The translations under genes and the position numbers were made by a program. From the NCBI GenBank assembly GCA_905478995.1, contig CAJQKT010000001.1, forward strand, positions 1-64,000: a stretch of DNA of 64,000 nt, written 5' to 3'. This DNA is from an uncultured Pseudomonadales bacterium. Its GTDB lineage: Bacteria; Pseudomonadota; Gammaproteobacteria; Pseudomonadales; UBA7434. Shown in pieces: positions 1-10,578 of this stretch. Positions within the stretch are counted from its first letter, which is position 1, and each line of letters opens with the position of its first letter. The notes below the pieces were generated by a model. It ran no database searches. It saw only the letters and a list, made by a program, of their open reading frames with translations, and had not been told where the DNA came from.

Positions 1-825
1 ACGCAACACATTGGCAACGGTTGTAAATTCAAAATCAGCCAGCAATTGTTCGAAGCGCTGCTCACACACCTCTAAATTATTGTAATGCCTGAACTTCGAT
101 AATCCAGTGGCCGCTAACTTGGGTTGCTCGGGGTCTATTTCCCATGGATGCAAATAAAACACAAAGGGCTGCTTTTGTGCTGTGTTCACGCGCTGCAAAC
201 CCCAGCGACTAAACCAGTAAGGGAACAACCTAAAATACCCGCCACCGGCAATAGGCAGTTTGTAGCCGGCAAGTTTTAATGCAGTGATAGGGAACTCAGT
301 GATCTTGTGCCCAGCTGGGGTAGTGAGCGTATGAGGAACCTCAACCGCATCAGGAATGCCGTAGCGGTCGTGCTTCACCGGAAAAATACTTGAGTCATAC
401 GTAAAGCCGGCTTCGGCAATCGTGTCGAGCGCCCATAGCGATTTTTTGGTAATGGAATAACTGGCCGCTCGATAGCCGTTAACGGCTACGCCACTAATAT
501 CTTCTAACAGTTTTTTGCTACGAATCGTTTCTTGTCTAAATACGTCGGGCGTTTGATTGTAAATTAATTGATGGCTATAACCGTGGCTGGCAAGCTCATG
601 CCCGGCTTCCACAATATTTTTGACCACCTGTGGGCATTTCTCAGCAATCCAGCCCAGTACAAAAAAGGTGCCCTTAATTGAATGTTCATCAAAGCGCTGT
701 AATATTTTATCGGTATTGCGTTCAACGCGCAGCTCAAAATCATCCCAGCTTTTAGTGGGCGCCCAATTAGCTAGTGCCGCAACTTGAAAGTAGTCTTCGA
801 CATCAATGGTGATGGCATTTTGCAT
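1..825 (-). CDS. XrtA-associated-type polysaccharide deacetylase, C-terminus cut by the window edge
   Basis: Manual minus-strand translation from ATG at 825: MQNAITIDVEDYFQVAALANW...GTFFVLGWIAEKCPQVVKNIVEAGHELASHGYSHQ; open to base 1, hence absent from the ORF track. NodB-type deacetylase motifs; followed by Prs-type genes. Confidence 0.9.
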   Translation of the reverse strand, partial: MQNAITIDVEDYFQVAALANWAPTKSWDDFELRVERNTDKILQRFDEHSIKGTFFVLGWIAEKCPQVVKNIVEAGHELASHGYSHQLIYNQTPDVFRQETIRSKKLLEDISGVAVNGYRAASYSITKKSLWALDTIAEAGFTYDSSIFPVKHDRYGIPDAVEVPHTLTTPAGHKITEFPITALKLAGYKLPIAGGGYFRLFPYWFSRWGLQRVNTAQKQPFVFYLHPWEIDPEQPKLAATGLSKFRHYNNLEVCEQRFEQLLADFEFTTVANVLR

Positions 826-930
826 AGCAGTCCGTTATCAGTGGTTCAGTATTTATTAGCTCATGGTGGCGATGCGTCTTTCCATTACGAGCCCAGCGCA
901 CAAGCTCGATGCTTTATTAGGCCGCACTTT

Positions 931-3540
931 TTAAGCGCCATTTTTCGCCTCGTTCAAATGCGCCGCTATCTCGGCGTTGCTACTATCAAGCTCAACGGCT
1001 CGCTCTAGTAGTTCAATAGCCTGTTCGCGCTCTCCATTTTGATAGAGAATCCAGCCATAGGTATCGGCTACAGCTGCTGTGTCAGGCGCCAACTGGTAAG
1101 CTTTAGCCGCCACAGATGCCGCGCGCGCATCGCCTACCTGCTGATAAGCCCAGGCCAGATTGTTCAGGTTAGTCACGTTATCGGGGGTATTTTCACGAAT
1201 TCTTTCCAGCAAGGGAATGGCTTGGTTAAAATCGCCGGCAACTAACAGGTCACGTGAGCGCAAAGCCGCTGCAGCACGGCTAGAAGGGTTGGCCGTCAGC
1301 CACTGCTGTAAAAATGTTGCCGCTTGGCGGGCATTGGTTTTGTTCAGCAATGCATAAAGCCTTTTGCTGAGTAATTCGTTGGGTCGAATTCCCCAGGCTT
1401 GTGAGTAGGCATCAATGGCGTTGTCAATTTCTGCTTTGGCGGTAAAAAGGTCGCCGGCCAGTTGCAGGCTAAGGGGCTCATTCAGCTTGCCGATTTGTGC
1501 AATGAGCTTTTCAGCTTCCGAATACTGCTTATTAATTATTTCAATTTCAGTCAGCATTGATAAAAGCCGCAGCGCTTTGGGTCTGAGGCGCAGAGCGGCG
1601 AATATTTTATCTTTCGCCTGCGCGTATTGCGCATTATCAAAACTACGATTGGCACTGGCGTAATACACATTTAATTGGGTGCGCTCTAGTAAGGCGGGGT
1701 CGATAATCTGGTCATTTAATTGGCCAAGGTAGTTTTCTGCTTTATCGATCTCACCTACGGATGAAAAATAGGCTGCTAGTACAGCGACCCCAGCCCCCGT
1801 GTTTTCGTCATTAGCCAGTGTTTCAATGCGCTTAACAGCAGCGGCGACTTGTTCGGTATTTTGTGCAGTGCGTAACATACCTTCATAGGCTCTCGTTTGC
1901 TGAGGCTCTATTGAGGCAGCCCGACTGTAGGCGTTGAGTACGCTGGCATAACCAACTTGCTTGAGTTGTGCGATGACGGCAAGTTGCAGGGCTACCCGAT
2001 AATTTTGCGGATCGCTTTCCAGCGCAGCTTCATAGAAGTCTGTGGCTTTCACGTAATCTTTTTGGGTGGCATAAAACCCCCCAGCCAGTTGCAACGATAC
2101 CGCATCTCGCTGGCGTTTCGTGAGTTGTTCGGTGATCAGTTGTTCGGCTTCGGCGATTTCACCTACGCTAATAAGTTGCTGCGCGAGGCGTGTTAAGAGT
2201 GCGGGGTCGCTGTTGTCATGAACATACGCTGCACGCAAATACTCTAAAGCTTTGATCGGCTCAGGGGGGCTTTTCTCGGTGTAATAGCTGGCCAGTGTTG
2301 TATAGGCTGGAATGATCGCAGGTTCAAGCTCTATGGCGCGCTCTAAGGCATTAACACCTTTGCTTGTATCGCCCCTCATTAACGCAGACTGACCATAAAT
2401 GGCGAGCAACTTAGCGTCGTTGTTAGTCGCAGGGAAAGCCTCGAGCATGTCCATCACTTGCTGTGGTCGGTTTGAGCGCAAGTTGGACAATGCCGCTAGG
2501 CGAGTTATTTCGGGGTGAACCAATTCAGGGTCAATGGTTTCATTGAGATAGTCTGATGCGGTGTCAAAATCACCCTGTTGGTATTGAATAATGGCCAGTA
2601 GCATCCCGGCATTTTCAAAATTAGGAAACTCCTCTAATAGCTGGCTTAGGACTTCACTGGCTTTTTCCCATTCACCCAACTGAAAAGCTTGAAGCGCCAC
2701 ACGATATTGTTCCTGGGCAACTTCAAAGCCTGGGAAGGCCTCGGCCAATATTTGTGTATAAATTAAGGCCTCTGCCGATCGGCCCTGCTTAACTAAGACT
2801 TCGGCAAGTGCGCTTAGGATTGTGGCTTTTGCAGGCGTGATGGTGTCAGTGTTGGTCAGCTTGATGAGCGAGTCGGATAAATGATCTTCTGCTGTAGAAA
2901 AGTCTAATCTGGCAATTGCGATCTTTGCCTGGAGTAGGCCAATATCAATGTTTTCAGAATCAAGTTCGCCGGCCTTAAGCAACAGGCTTTCGGCAGTTTC
3001 AAGCTCATTGGCAAGAATTGCGGTATCGGCGAGTCCGAGTAACGCTTTTTGATTGTTTGCATCTTGATTCGATAGGATTTGATAAATTTCTCGAGCCCGA
3101 TCAACTTCTTTTAAGCCAATAAGCGCGCGCGCTTCTAATAACTTCGCGTGTATCGGTTGGGCATCACTAAAGCTCGGGTTATTTTCAAGTTCGGCAATAG
3201 CCGTAGCGAATTTGCCGCGACCTAATAACGCCTCAAGACGTATGGCGATATATTCATTGTTGTTAGATTGCTCAGGTGATTGATCTAACACGCCTAGAGC
3301 GCTTTTATACTGGCCTAAATCAACGAGGATCTTAGCCATCAAAATAAACCCTTTTGCTTGCTCTGGCGCTTTTTGGATGACATTTCTTGCTTCAATATTT
3401 GCAGCGCGGTATTGCCCCGATTTTAAATACGAATTGGCCTGCTTTACATGAATATCAACCAGCTCAGCGCGGCGCTCATTGGAGGGTTCGCATGCCAGTA
3501 AAAAAATTGCGCTTAAACAAACCAAGCTCCAACGGTTCAT
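931..3540 (-). CDS. prsT: TPR-repeat lipoprotein, PEP-CTERM/XrtA system PrsT-like
   Basis: Long TPR solenoid; likely start MNRWSLVCLSAIFLLACEPS (lipobox LLAC) at 3540 rather than the ORF-track start 3648; adjacent to PrsR/PrsK-like genes. Confidence 0.8.
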   Translation of the reverse strand: MNRWSLVCLSAIFLLACEPSNERRAELVDIHVKQANSYLKSGQYRAANIEARNVIQKAPEQAKGFILMAKILVDLGQYKSALGVLDQSPEQSNNNEYIAIRLEALLGRGKFATAIAELENNPSFSDAQPIHAKLLEARALIGLKEVDRAREIYQILSNQDANNQKALLGLADTAILANELETAESLLLKAGELDSENIDIGLLQAKIAIARLDFSTAEDHLSDSLIKLTNTDTITPAKATILSALAEVLVKQGRSAEALIYTQILAEAFPGFEVAQEQYRVALQAFQLGEWEKASEVLSQLLEEFPNFENAGMLLAIIQYQQGDFDTASDYLNETIDPELVHPEITRLAALSNLRSNRPQQVMDMLEAFPATNNDAKLLAIYGQSALMRGDTSKGVNALERAIELEPAIIPAYTTLASYYTEKSPPEPIKALEYLRAAYVHDNSDPALLTRLAQQLISVGEIAEAEQLITEQLTKRQRDAVSLQLAGGFYATQKDYVKATDFYEAALESDPQNYRVALQLAVIAQLKQVGYASVLNAYSRAASIEPQQTRAYEGMLRTAQNTEQVAAAVKRIETLANDENTGAGVAVLAAYFSSVGEIDKAENYLGQLNDQIIDPALLERTQLNVYYASANRSFDNAQYAQAKDKIFAALRLRPKALRLLSMLTEIEIINKQYSEAEKLIAQIGKLNEPLSLQLAGDLFTAKAEIDNAIDAYSQAWGIRPNELLSKRLYALLNKTNARQAATFLQQWLTANPSSRAAAALRSRDLLVAGDFNQAIPLLERIRENTPDNVTNLNNLAWAYQQVGDARAASVAAKAYQLAPDTAAVADTYGWILYQNGEREQAIELLERAVELDSSNAEIAAHLNEAKNGA

Positions 3541-3715
3541 CGGTTGATTTAGTTTTAAGCGAAAAATGAAAAAACACCAGCCTGAAGCTCGTGCGATTAA
3601 ACGACCGCAGAGAGCATTGAGTATTTCACGTGCGTCAGGGCAGAACATATGTTTATCTCTTATTTGTCTGTTTAAGCGGGGTTGATTTAACTTTATTCAA
3701 TTAGTCATGCTATTT

Positions 3716-5089
3716 TTAATCGTTAGATAAATCATACTTGTTCATTAAATCGTATAGTGTTGGGCGAGTGACCCCGAGTAGCTTGGCGCAGGCCGACATG
3801 TTTCCATCAGCAATAGCCAGCGCAGTTTTAATGGCGCCTTTTTCTGCGTTTTGTCGAACAGTGCGTAGGTTAATAGATAGTTCATCATCTTCAGCTAGTC
3901 CTAAGTCCAGCGCATCTATCTTTTTTCCTTCAGCCATAATGACCGCGCGTTTTATTTTATTTTCAAGCTCGCGGATATTGCCTGGCCAATCATAAGATTC
4001 TATGGCGGTGGCAGCTGCGGGTGTGAAGTCAGTGATTTTTTTGTTGTGCTCTTGCGAAAATTTTTCGAGCATAAAGCGAGCCAGTAATATTTTATCGCCT
4101 TGGCGCTCACGTAGTGGAGGGATATCGACAATAATTTCGCTAATGCGATAAAATAAATCCTCTCTAAAGGTGTTGTCTTTCACCATGGCTTGTAAATCTT
4201 TGTTAGTGGCGCACACTACTCGTACATCTACTGGGATTTCTTTGCGCCCGCCTACGCGCTCAATAACGCGCTCTTGTAAAAAGCGTAACAGCTTCGATTG
4301 GGCGGGCAAAGGCATGTCACCAATTTCATCAAGAAATAATGTGCCGCCTTCGGCCGTTTCAATTTTACCTAATGTTTGTTTATTAGCACCGGTGAAGGCG
4401 CCTTTTTCGTAGCCAAAAAGCTCGCTTTCAATTAATGTTTCGGGCACTGCGGCGCAATTGATGGCTACAAATAAATTATCTTTGTATTCGCTTAAGTTAT
4501 GAATGGCGCGGGCAAATACTTCCTTGCCGGTGCCACTTTCACCTAGTAGCAGTGTGGTGACATTGGTGGGTGCAATTTTTTCGATTGAGCGGCACAGCTT
4601 GACCATCATGGGGTTGTTGGCAACGATGCCTTCAAGTGGAGACTTGCCTTCTTCTTGTTGTTTGCGAAGTTCGTGTTCGAGGCGAGCCATTTGGAAAGCG
4701 CGCTGCACAATGAGGTCGAGCACTTGAGTGTTGACAGGCTTTTGGTAAAAGTCATAGGCCCCCATGCTAACCGCGCGCAAGGCATTGTCGTAATCCGCAT
4801 GTCCGGTCACTACAACTACTTTAACACTGGGGTCTATAGCGAGGCTTTCTTCTAACGTTGCAAAGCCTTCTTCAACGCCTTCTTCGTCTGGGGGTAGGCC
4901 TAAATCTTGTAAAACTACCGCGGGTTGTTCGCGGCGCAATGCGGCCAGCGCATCGGCTCGATTTGAAGCAACCACTACATTATATTCCTCATAGTGCCAG
5001 CGCAGTTGGCTTTGCAGGCCAACATCATCCTCGACAATCAGTAGTGTTTTTTTCTCATCGCCCACTTGGTCTAAAAATTTATCGTTCAT
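3716..5089 (-). CDS. prsR: Sigma-54-dependent response regulator, PrsR-like
   Basis: REC domain (LLIVEDD, VLQDLGLP, YQKPV), AAA+ GESGTGKE Walker A, GAFTGA motif, C-terminal Fis-type HTH. Confidence 0.88.
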   Translation of the reverse strand: MNDKFLDQVGDEKKTLLIVEDDVGLQSQLRWHYEEYNVVVASNRADALAALRREQPAVVLQDLGLPPDEEGVEEGFATLEESLAIDPSVKVVVVTGHADYDNALRAVSMGAYDFYQKPVNTQVLDLIVQRAFQMARLEHELRKQQEEGKSPLEGIVANNPMMVKLCRSIEKIAPTNVTTLLLGESGTGKEVFARAIHNLSEYKDNLFVAINCAAVPETLIESELFGYEKGAFTGANKQTLGKIETAEGGTLFLDEIGDMPLPAQSKLLRFLQERVIERVGGRKEIPVDVRVVCATNKDLQAMVKDNTFREDLFYRISEIIVDIPPLRERQGDKILLARFMLEKFSQEHNKKITDFTPAAATAIESYDWPGNIRELENKIKRAVIMAEGKKIDALDLGLAEDDELSINLRTVRQNAEKGAIKTALAIADGNMSACAKLLGVTRPTLYDLMNKYDLSND

Positions 5090-5233
5090 AGTTGTCTGTC
5101 TGTCGGCCTGTCGTTGCTTGTCTATGGGGTTGATCGCGTGTCAGTTTATTGCCATATCATCGCAGCATTAGTCTGTTCAGAGCTTGCCATGCTTGATGGG
5201 GCGCTGTAAAAAGTTCAGGTACTGCTAGCCAGT

Positions 5234-7309
5234 TTACGATTCAGCATAGGCTATTGGAAGTGTAATAGAGACGCTGGTGCCAATATTAACCTCGCTGGCA
5301 ACCAAAATAGCACCGCCCATAGCCTGTATGAATTCTCGAACTTGATAGGCGCCAATACCCATGCCCATACTGGACTTGGTTGATTCGAAGGGCTTAAACA
5401 GTCGGTTGGTTAAAAAGTCTTCATCCATGCCGCTACCGTTGTCTTCTACTTCTATTTTTACAAATTTTTCTTCATGCTGCACGTTGATATCAATGAAGCC
5501 ATTATTAGCGGTGGCGTCCTGAGCATTGCGAATGATATGCATTAAAATCATGACTAGCTGGTCTTGATCGGCCACTACAAATCCATCATCAGACTCGCTG
5601 CGCAAGGTGGGTAAGGGTTGGCGGTCCGAGCTTTTACGAATTGCTTCAAGCAATAGCGATTTGATGGAGATTGAGCGACGTGCTGGCTGATGAGTGTTGC
5701 GTTGCAAGCGCTTTAATAATTGACTCATGCGGTTGACTGAATTTTCAATAGTGCGTATTGCATCTTCAACAAACGCGGGATTTTCTTTGTGTTTTTTTGC
5801 GTTTTCAACTACCAAAGCTTGCTGTGCAATAAGGTTTTTTAAATCGTGCATGATAAATGCGGTGAGCTTATTGTAGGTGTCAAATTGCTTTGACTCTGCC
5901 AGTTGCTCAGCCGATTGCTGTCGCACAATGTAACCCGCCAGTTGTTTGCCGGCGCTTTTTATAACGTCGATATCTTCCCAAATTAGAGGCTCGTTTTGTT
6001 CTTTTTTGGTAAGAAGGAAAAACCCAACCAGCTTTTGCCCAATCATCAATGGAGCAATAATCCAGACATCGGGTATGGCATTAATGTTATCAGGAATTTT
6101 TTTAAGGTGGCGATCGTGATCTTTTTTTCCTGAGCTCGTTAGTGCATATATCCAATCTTCTTTTTCTAATGGCTCAATAAAGGCATCGCTAGTGGTAAAT
6201 TTTTTGTTGGCCATGCTATCGATATTCCAACTGCTCACCAAATCAAATTCACCACGAGAGTTTTTTAGCCACATGGCGCCGCCATGTGCATTGAATACAT
6301 TACCGACCGATTCTAAGCCGAGTCGAAAAAACTCACTGTCGTTAGATATGCTGGATAATGTTTGGATTAAATTAAGCCAGACGCTGCGATAATCATATTT
6401 ATGTCGAAAAAAATGTTTATTGACTGACACGCGGATGTTGTCGCGGACTTGGTTGGACATGATAAGCGAGTAGATTGTGGCGAGTCCTAGTCCTATCAGT
6501 CCAATTTGAGCAGCTGTGCCCCAGCGTAGCTCGGCCTGATTAATGAAGAGCCCGACGATGATGAAAAAGGTGGCTAAGACAATAATCGGTAGTGCAACCG
6601 AACCAAATATAACGACCTTGCGTGATAAAAATATGGCTTGAGCCGGAGGGTGTTTGATGCTGCCTGCCAGAAAAAGTAAGGCAATGGTTACATCGATAAA
6701 GCTATGAAAGTAAGTTAAGAGATGCAGCTCAGTGGCCCTGCTTAATATGACCGGGAGGTACAAGGTGTGCACAGCAAGAAACATCAAAGAGCCAATGAGC
6801 AGCAATCGACAATCATGCTGAAATTGTTTGTGGCGCAACCGTAAAGCATAAATATTGAGTGCGGCAACAAGTATGAGCGGCGTGTAGGCGCCATAGCGCA
6901 AAACTTGTGCGTTGATGTTGAATTGGCTGGTGATGCTGGCTTGGTTGCCGGCTAGTAGTGCAAAAGCTGCACCAGCCAAAATACCGATCGCCCCAAGGCG
7001 GAGCCAGCCCGATACGGGGCGCTGACTACCTTGCGCAACGACCTTAAAGAGAGCCGCTACCCCAAGTGAGTTGCTGAGGAAAAACATCACTCCATAAAAA
7101 GGTTGGGAGATAACTTTTAATACTGCAGCAGCGGTAGCTATTTGCATGAGCAAGGCTGAAAAACACAGTAGCTGCAACCCTATATTGGTAGGTACCGGCG
7201 ATTTTTTGTTGCGCAATATCGCTATGCTAGCAATAAGCAAAATACTCGCAGCTAGGTGGCTGGCAAAATCAATGGTGAAAAAATGGTCGGCTGGCATGGG
7301 CGCGTTCAT
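5234..7309 (-). CDS. prsK: Membrane histidine kinase with GAF-like region, PrsK-like
   Basis: Multiple N-terminal TM segments, H-box FIMHDLKNLIAQQ, N-box HIIRNAQDAT, G-box DNGSGM; adjacent to PrsR-like gene. Confidence 0.88.
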   Translation of the reverse strand: MNAPMPADHFFTIDFASHLAASILLIASIAILRNKKSPVPTNIGLQLLCFSALLMQIATAAAVLKVISQPFYGVMFFLSNSLGVAALFKVVAQGSQRPVSGWLRLGAIGILAGAAFALLAGNQASITSQFNINAQVLRYGAYTPLILVAALNIYALRLRHKQFQHDCRLLLIGSLMFLAVHTLYLPVILSRATELHLLTYFHSFIDVTIALLFLAGSIKHPPAQAIFLSRKVVIFGSVALPIIVLATFFIIVGLFINQAELRWGTAAQIGLIGLGLATIYSLIMSNQVRDNIRVSVNKHFFRHKYDYRSVWLNLIQTLSSISNDSEFFRLGLESVGNVFNAHGGAMWLKNSRGEFDLVSSWNIDSMANKKFTTSDAFIEPLEKEDWIYALTSSGKKDHDRHLKKIPDNINAIPDVWIIAPLMIGQKLVGFFLLTKKEQNEPLIWEDIDVIKSAGKQLAGYIVRQQSAEQLAESKQFDTYNKLTAFIMHDLKNLIAQQALVVENAKKHKENPAFVEDAIRTIENSVNRMSQLLKRLQRNTHQPARRSISIKSLLLEAIRKSSDRQPLPTLRSESDDGFVVADQDQLVMILMHIIRNAQDATANNGFIDINVQHEEKFVKIEVEDNGSGMDEDFLTNRLFKPFESTKSSMGMGIGAYQVREFIQAMGGAILVASEVNIGTSVSITLPIAYAES

Positions 7310-7422
7310 AACGTGGTTATCTAAGGCGCGGAGAAGGGCGGCGCAGGCGTAAGATTAAAGTATAGATCAATACATAACTTTCGGGTAAGGCATGGAAGTT
7401 GACACAACCTCCACACTAGACA

Positions 7423-9597
7423 TCACTTGGTGCTTTTGAGCGCGCTGACCATTTTATGCAGCGAGCGATCAAATAGCGGCCCTGATTTCAGTAGTCGGGC
7501 CCGCTTGCATTGCAGGTCAAAGGCGAATTCTTTACGCGGTTTTTCGATGGCTTTGAACCCGAGGCGATTCACAAACACATAGGTGTCTGATCCTTCGAGT
7601 TTGGCGGCAAGTTTGCATCGAATAATGGTGCCGCTTGAGGGCACTTTAAATTCGAGCCAGCTCCCCACGGGCACCGAATCGGCGCGTTCAATAAATTCAT
7701 AGGTCAGGGCTTGGTGTTGCTTTTGTTGCCGCTCTAGAGCACTCATTTCTTTCCAGTTTTTTTGCTCTGATAGGGTTTCGAGCGATACTTCTTTGTCGGC
7801 CTGAAATGGCTGTAGATCGCTCACTTGCGTGACGTCTTGAGCAGCGCTGCTGACAGCGTCGATCGTTTGATCGATTTTTTCAGCCAGCGAATTGATCTGA
7901 GTGCTGTTGAGCGTTGTCTCTTTGAGCCCTTGGCGTAATTTACTCATGAGGTTTTCACGGATGCGTTCGAGCCGTTGGCGCGATTTCTCATCATTGTGAG
8001 GTTGCGAGCACCAAATAAGGTCGTGCATCGTCTGCAGGTGAGACAGCCAAGCAGGGCTTTCGTCACCCTCTTTGATCTGTGCTCGATACAGTACTTGTTG
8101 CCAGAGGTTGACGATAAAGTCGGCCACTGATTTTGCCACGACTTTTCCGTCCATAGAATCTTGAATGGCTTTTTGTGCTTTCATTTTGGCGATTTGCTTG
8201 CGCGCCTGCCCTTGGGCGCCTTCACTCGTGCGTTTTTCAACGAGCTCGGCTCGCTTGTCAACGTTGGCACTATAGGTTTTTAGCTCTGCCGCGGCGTTAC
8301 CAAAAGCGGTTGCTATATTTTCAGATTCATTTTGAATGTTATGTATCCACTGCTCCATTTTTTCAAGTAGCTCATGAGCGTTGGTATCATTTTGGCCCAC
8401 ACCAATACTGATACGCGAGAGCTCATTGATAAAGTGCCGGCAAGGGTGCTCAGTATTGGTGAAGAAGCTTTTATCTTTTAAAGCGACCTTTAAAATGGGC
8501 ATCTGTAAGCGGCCAATTAGCGCTTTGACATTGTCGGGTATGTTGTGATCATCGAGCACAAAGTCAAAAAACATAGCGACGAGATTGATGATGTCCTCAT
8601 CAATTTTTGCAATACCCAGCTTTTTATCGTCTGCCTGCTCACGGCTCAATAGCTGCCGCATGTAATCGCGTAAATCAAAATTATTTTTTTCGGTGGTTTG
8701 GTTGATTGTGCTCGATTGCAAAATATTTAGTAAGTCTGCACTCGATAAGGGCGTGCCTTCGTTAGCGGCTAACAGAGGCGCTCGCCCAAGTTGCAGCCCC
8801 TGATTTAACTGCGCTGAGCCGCGTAAGTTCTCGAGTAGCGAGCTAAGGTCGGCGAGCGCAGGGCTGCTATATAGATAGTGCTGTTCGCTATTATCATTGA
8901 GCAGGCCCTGTTCGGCAGCCTCGGTAAAGTTGCTTTGGCTGCTTTTTGCTGCAGTTCCGCGGCTAATTTTTTGGCGCTTTTGGTCAATAAATTTTACGCC
9001 GAGTTCTTCGAGTAGTGCATTAGCGCTCACATATATTTCGGGAAGTCGATTAACCACAAAGCGTTCGAATTGCTTGAGTAAAATAATTTTGGCTTTGATT
9101 TCAATATGGACATTGCGCGAGGTGGTAACAAATAGTTTGATGAGGGCGCCCGCATCAAGAGGGTTTTCTTCATCCTTTAGGGTATGGGGCACCAAAGTTT
9201 CTATGCGGGCATGAAATTCATAAAGTGGGTTTTTAGAGGCCGCGCGCGCTCGAGTGGTCATGCTTTTGATCGCCACATCCAGCTCTGCCTGGTCTTCATC
9301 AACCAGCGCCAGATCTTCCATCAGGATGTCGTCTAACTTTTTTTGCTCGCCTTCTGGCTGCCCGATTTCTGCAAAGCCTTTGTGCAAGCCTTTTTCAAAA
9401 TTAGCGCGACAGTCTTCGGTGCGTATACGGACCTCGCGCATCGATTCAAAATACAGGTTTTGCTCTAAATTACTCTGGGCGCGCGATGCGAGGTCAAAAA
9501 ATAAATCGTCGCAGCTGGCGAACATGTCATCGAGTAAGGCTAGCAGTGTTGTGCTGGCGTGGGCTTCGAGGCGCTTAATGGCTGGTTTCATTGGCAC
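7423..9597 (-). CDS. DUF1631 family protein
   Basis: 724-aa protein resembling gammaproteobacterial DUF1631 proteins; C-terminal region (GSWLEFKVPSSGTIIRCKLAAKL...FVNRLGFKAIEK) looks PilZ-like. From memory, not searched. Confidence 0.7.
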   Translation of the reverse strand: MPMKPAIKRLEAHASTTLLALLDDMFASCDDLFFDLASRAQSNLEQNLYFESMREVRIRTEDCRANFEKGLHKGFAEIGQPEGEQKKLDDILMEDLALVDEDQAELDVAIKSMTTRARAASKNPLYEFHARIETLVPHTLKDEENPLDAGALIKLFVTTSRNVHIEIKAKIILLKQFERFVVNRLPEIYVSANALLEELGVKFIDQKRQKISRGTAAKSSQSNFTEAAEQGLLNDNSEQHYLYSSPALADLSSLLENLRGSAQLNQGLQLGRAPLLAANEGTPLSSADLLNILQSSTINQTTEKNNFDLRDYMRQLLSREQADDKKLGIAKIDEDIINLVAMFFDFVLDDHNIPDNVKALIGRLQMPILKVALKDKSFFTNTEHPCRHFINELSRISIGVGQNDTNAHELLEKMEQWIHNIQNESENIATAFGNAAAELKTYSANVDKRAELVEKRTSEGAQGQARKQIAKMKAQKAIQDSMDGKVVAKSVADFIVNLWQQVLYRAQIKEGDESPAWLSHLQTMHDLIWCSQPHNDEKSRQRLERIRENLMSKLRQGLKETTLNSTQINSLAEKIDQTIDAVSSAAQDVTQVSDLQPFQADKEVSLETLSEQKNWKEMSALERQQKQHQALTYEFIERADSVPVGSWLEFKVPSSGTIIRCKLAAKLEGSDTYVFVNRLGFKAIEKPRKEFAFDLQCKRARLLKSGPLFDRSLHKMVSALKSTK

Positions 9598-9848
9598 TTA
9601 AACTGTAATGAGATGATGGGTGTTAGATGCCCTTTGGCGTTGCGACGCTAGCCATCGTCAACGTGATACCGGTTTTTCCTAAACAAATGACTACTTAACG
9701 AGTCGGCGGAGGCTGTTTAGCGATAGTCGCCGAGGTTTAGACGCGTTTATTATAATGGATATTCGCACTTCTGTGCGTGCATGCGCAGAGTTTGTAAAAG
9801 CTGATTTTTGAGCCTGGAGGCGTGGAAGCTGGTGACCGGTGAAGAGAG

Positions 9849-10352
9849 CTATGAGGTCGGAAATTGATCGGCTTGCAGGGTGATGGTCGCTGATGCGGGT
9901 GATATTAAGCCGTTGGTGTCGACCGTAAAAATGTTGATTTGGTAGTTATCGGCAGGCAGGTCTTCAAGTATGTATGAACTCTGTGCAGGCTCTAATAATA
10001 GCGTGTCTTTAGGGGCTATGCGCAAGCGCCCTTTGGAGTCTTCGTAGGAGATTTGATAGCCGCTAATATCCGAAAACGGTAGTTCACTTCCGTCGGTGCG
10101 CTCCAGTGGCGGCGCCCACGCTAAGCGAACATCAGCTGATACGCGCGCTGGCGCAGGTGGTGTGACTTGATTGGCTTGGGTTTGGACCTGAGATTGCTGG
10201 TTGTTGAGTGTGGCGGCCGCATCATCGGCTGGGCTGTTGTTGTTATTTAGGCGGCCATTGCCTCCGCCACTGCCACCACCACAGGCAGTGAGCCCTGTGG
10301 CAATTAAAAGCAGCACAATGCTTCGGAGAGCTTGCTGTATGTTTACATTCAT
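9849..10352 (-). CDS. Putative lipoprotein with fibronectin type III-like domain
   Basis: Signal peptide with lipobox LTACGGGSGGG; region VRLAWAPPLERTDGSELPFSDISGYQISYED...YILEDLPADNYQINIFTVD is Fn3-like. Confidence 0.7.
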   Translation of the reverse strand: MNVNIQQALRSIVLLLIATGLTACGGGSGGGNGRLNNNNSPADDAAATLNNQQSQVQTQANQVTPPAPARVSADVRLAWAPPLERTDGSELPFSDISGYQISYEDSKGRLRIAPKDTLLLEPAQSSYILEDLPADNYQINIFTVDTNGLISPASATITLQADQFPTS

Positions 10353-10578
10353 CGATTCAGTCTGTGTTGATCGGCGTGCGCAAGAGCAGTGTTATTACAT
10401 TGTGACTTGGCGTAATACGAGGTGGGGGCATAAGGGTCAAAATTAGCTGTTTTGACTGCACCTAACGACCATAGACGGGGGGCGATTATAGAGCGCGGTG
10501 CGCGCAAGATGCAAGCGTTCATGGCTGTGCGATGTTGTAAACTAGTTAGTTATTCTGGTTTGTTAACTACGACACACT

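Noticed and set aside
9254-9601. 115-aa plus-strand ORF antisense to the DUF1631 gene
   Set aside because: Ser-rich antisense ORF with no motif; shadow of the real CDS.
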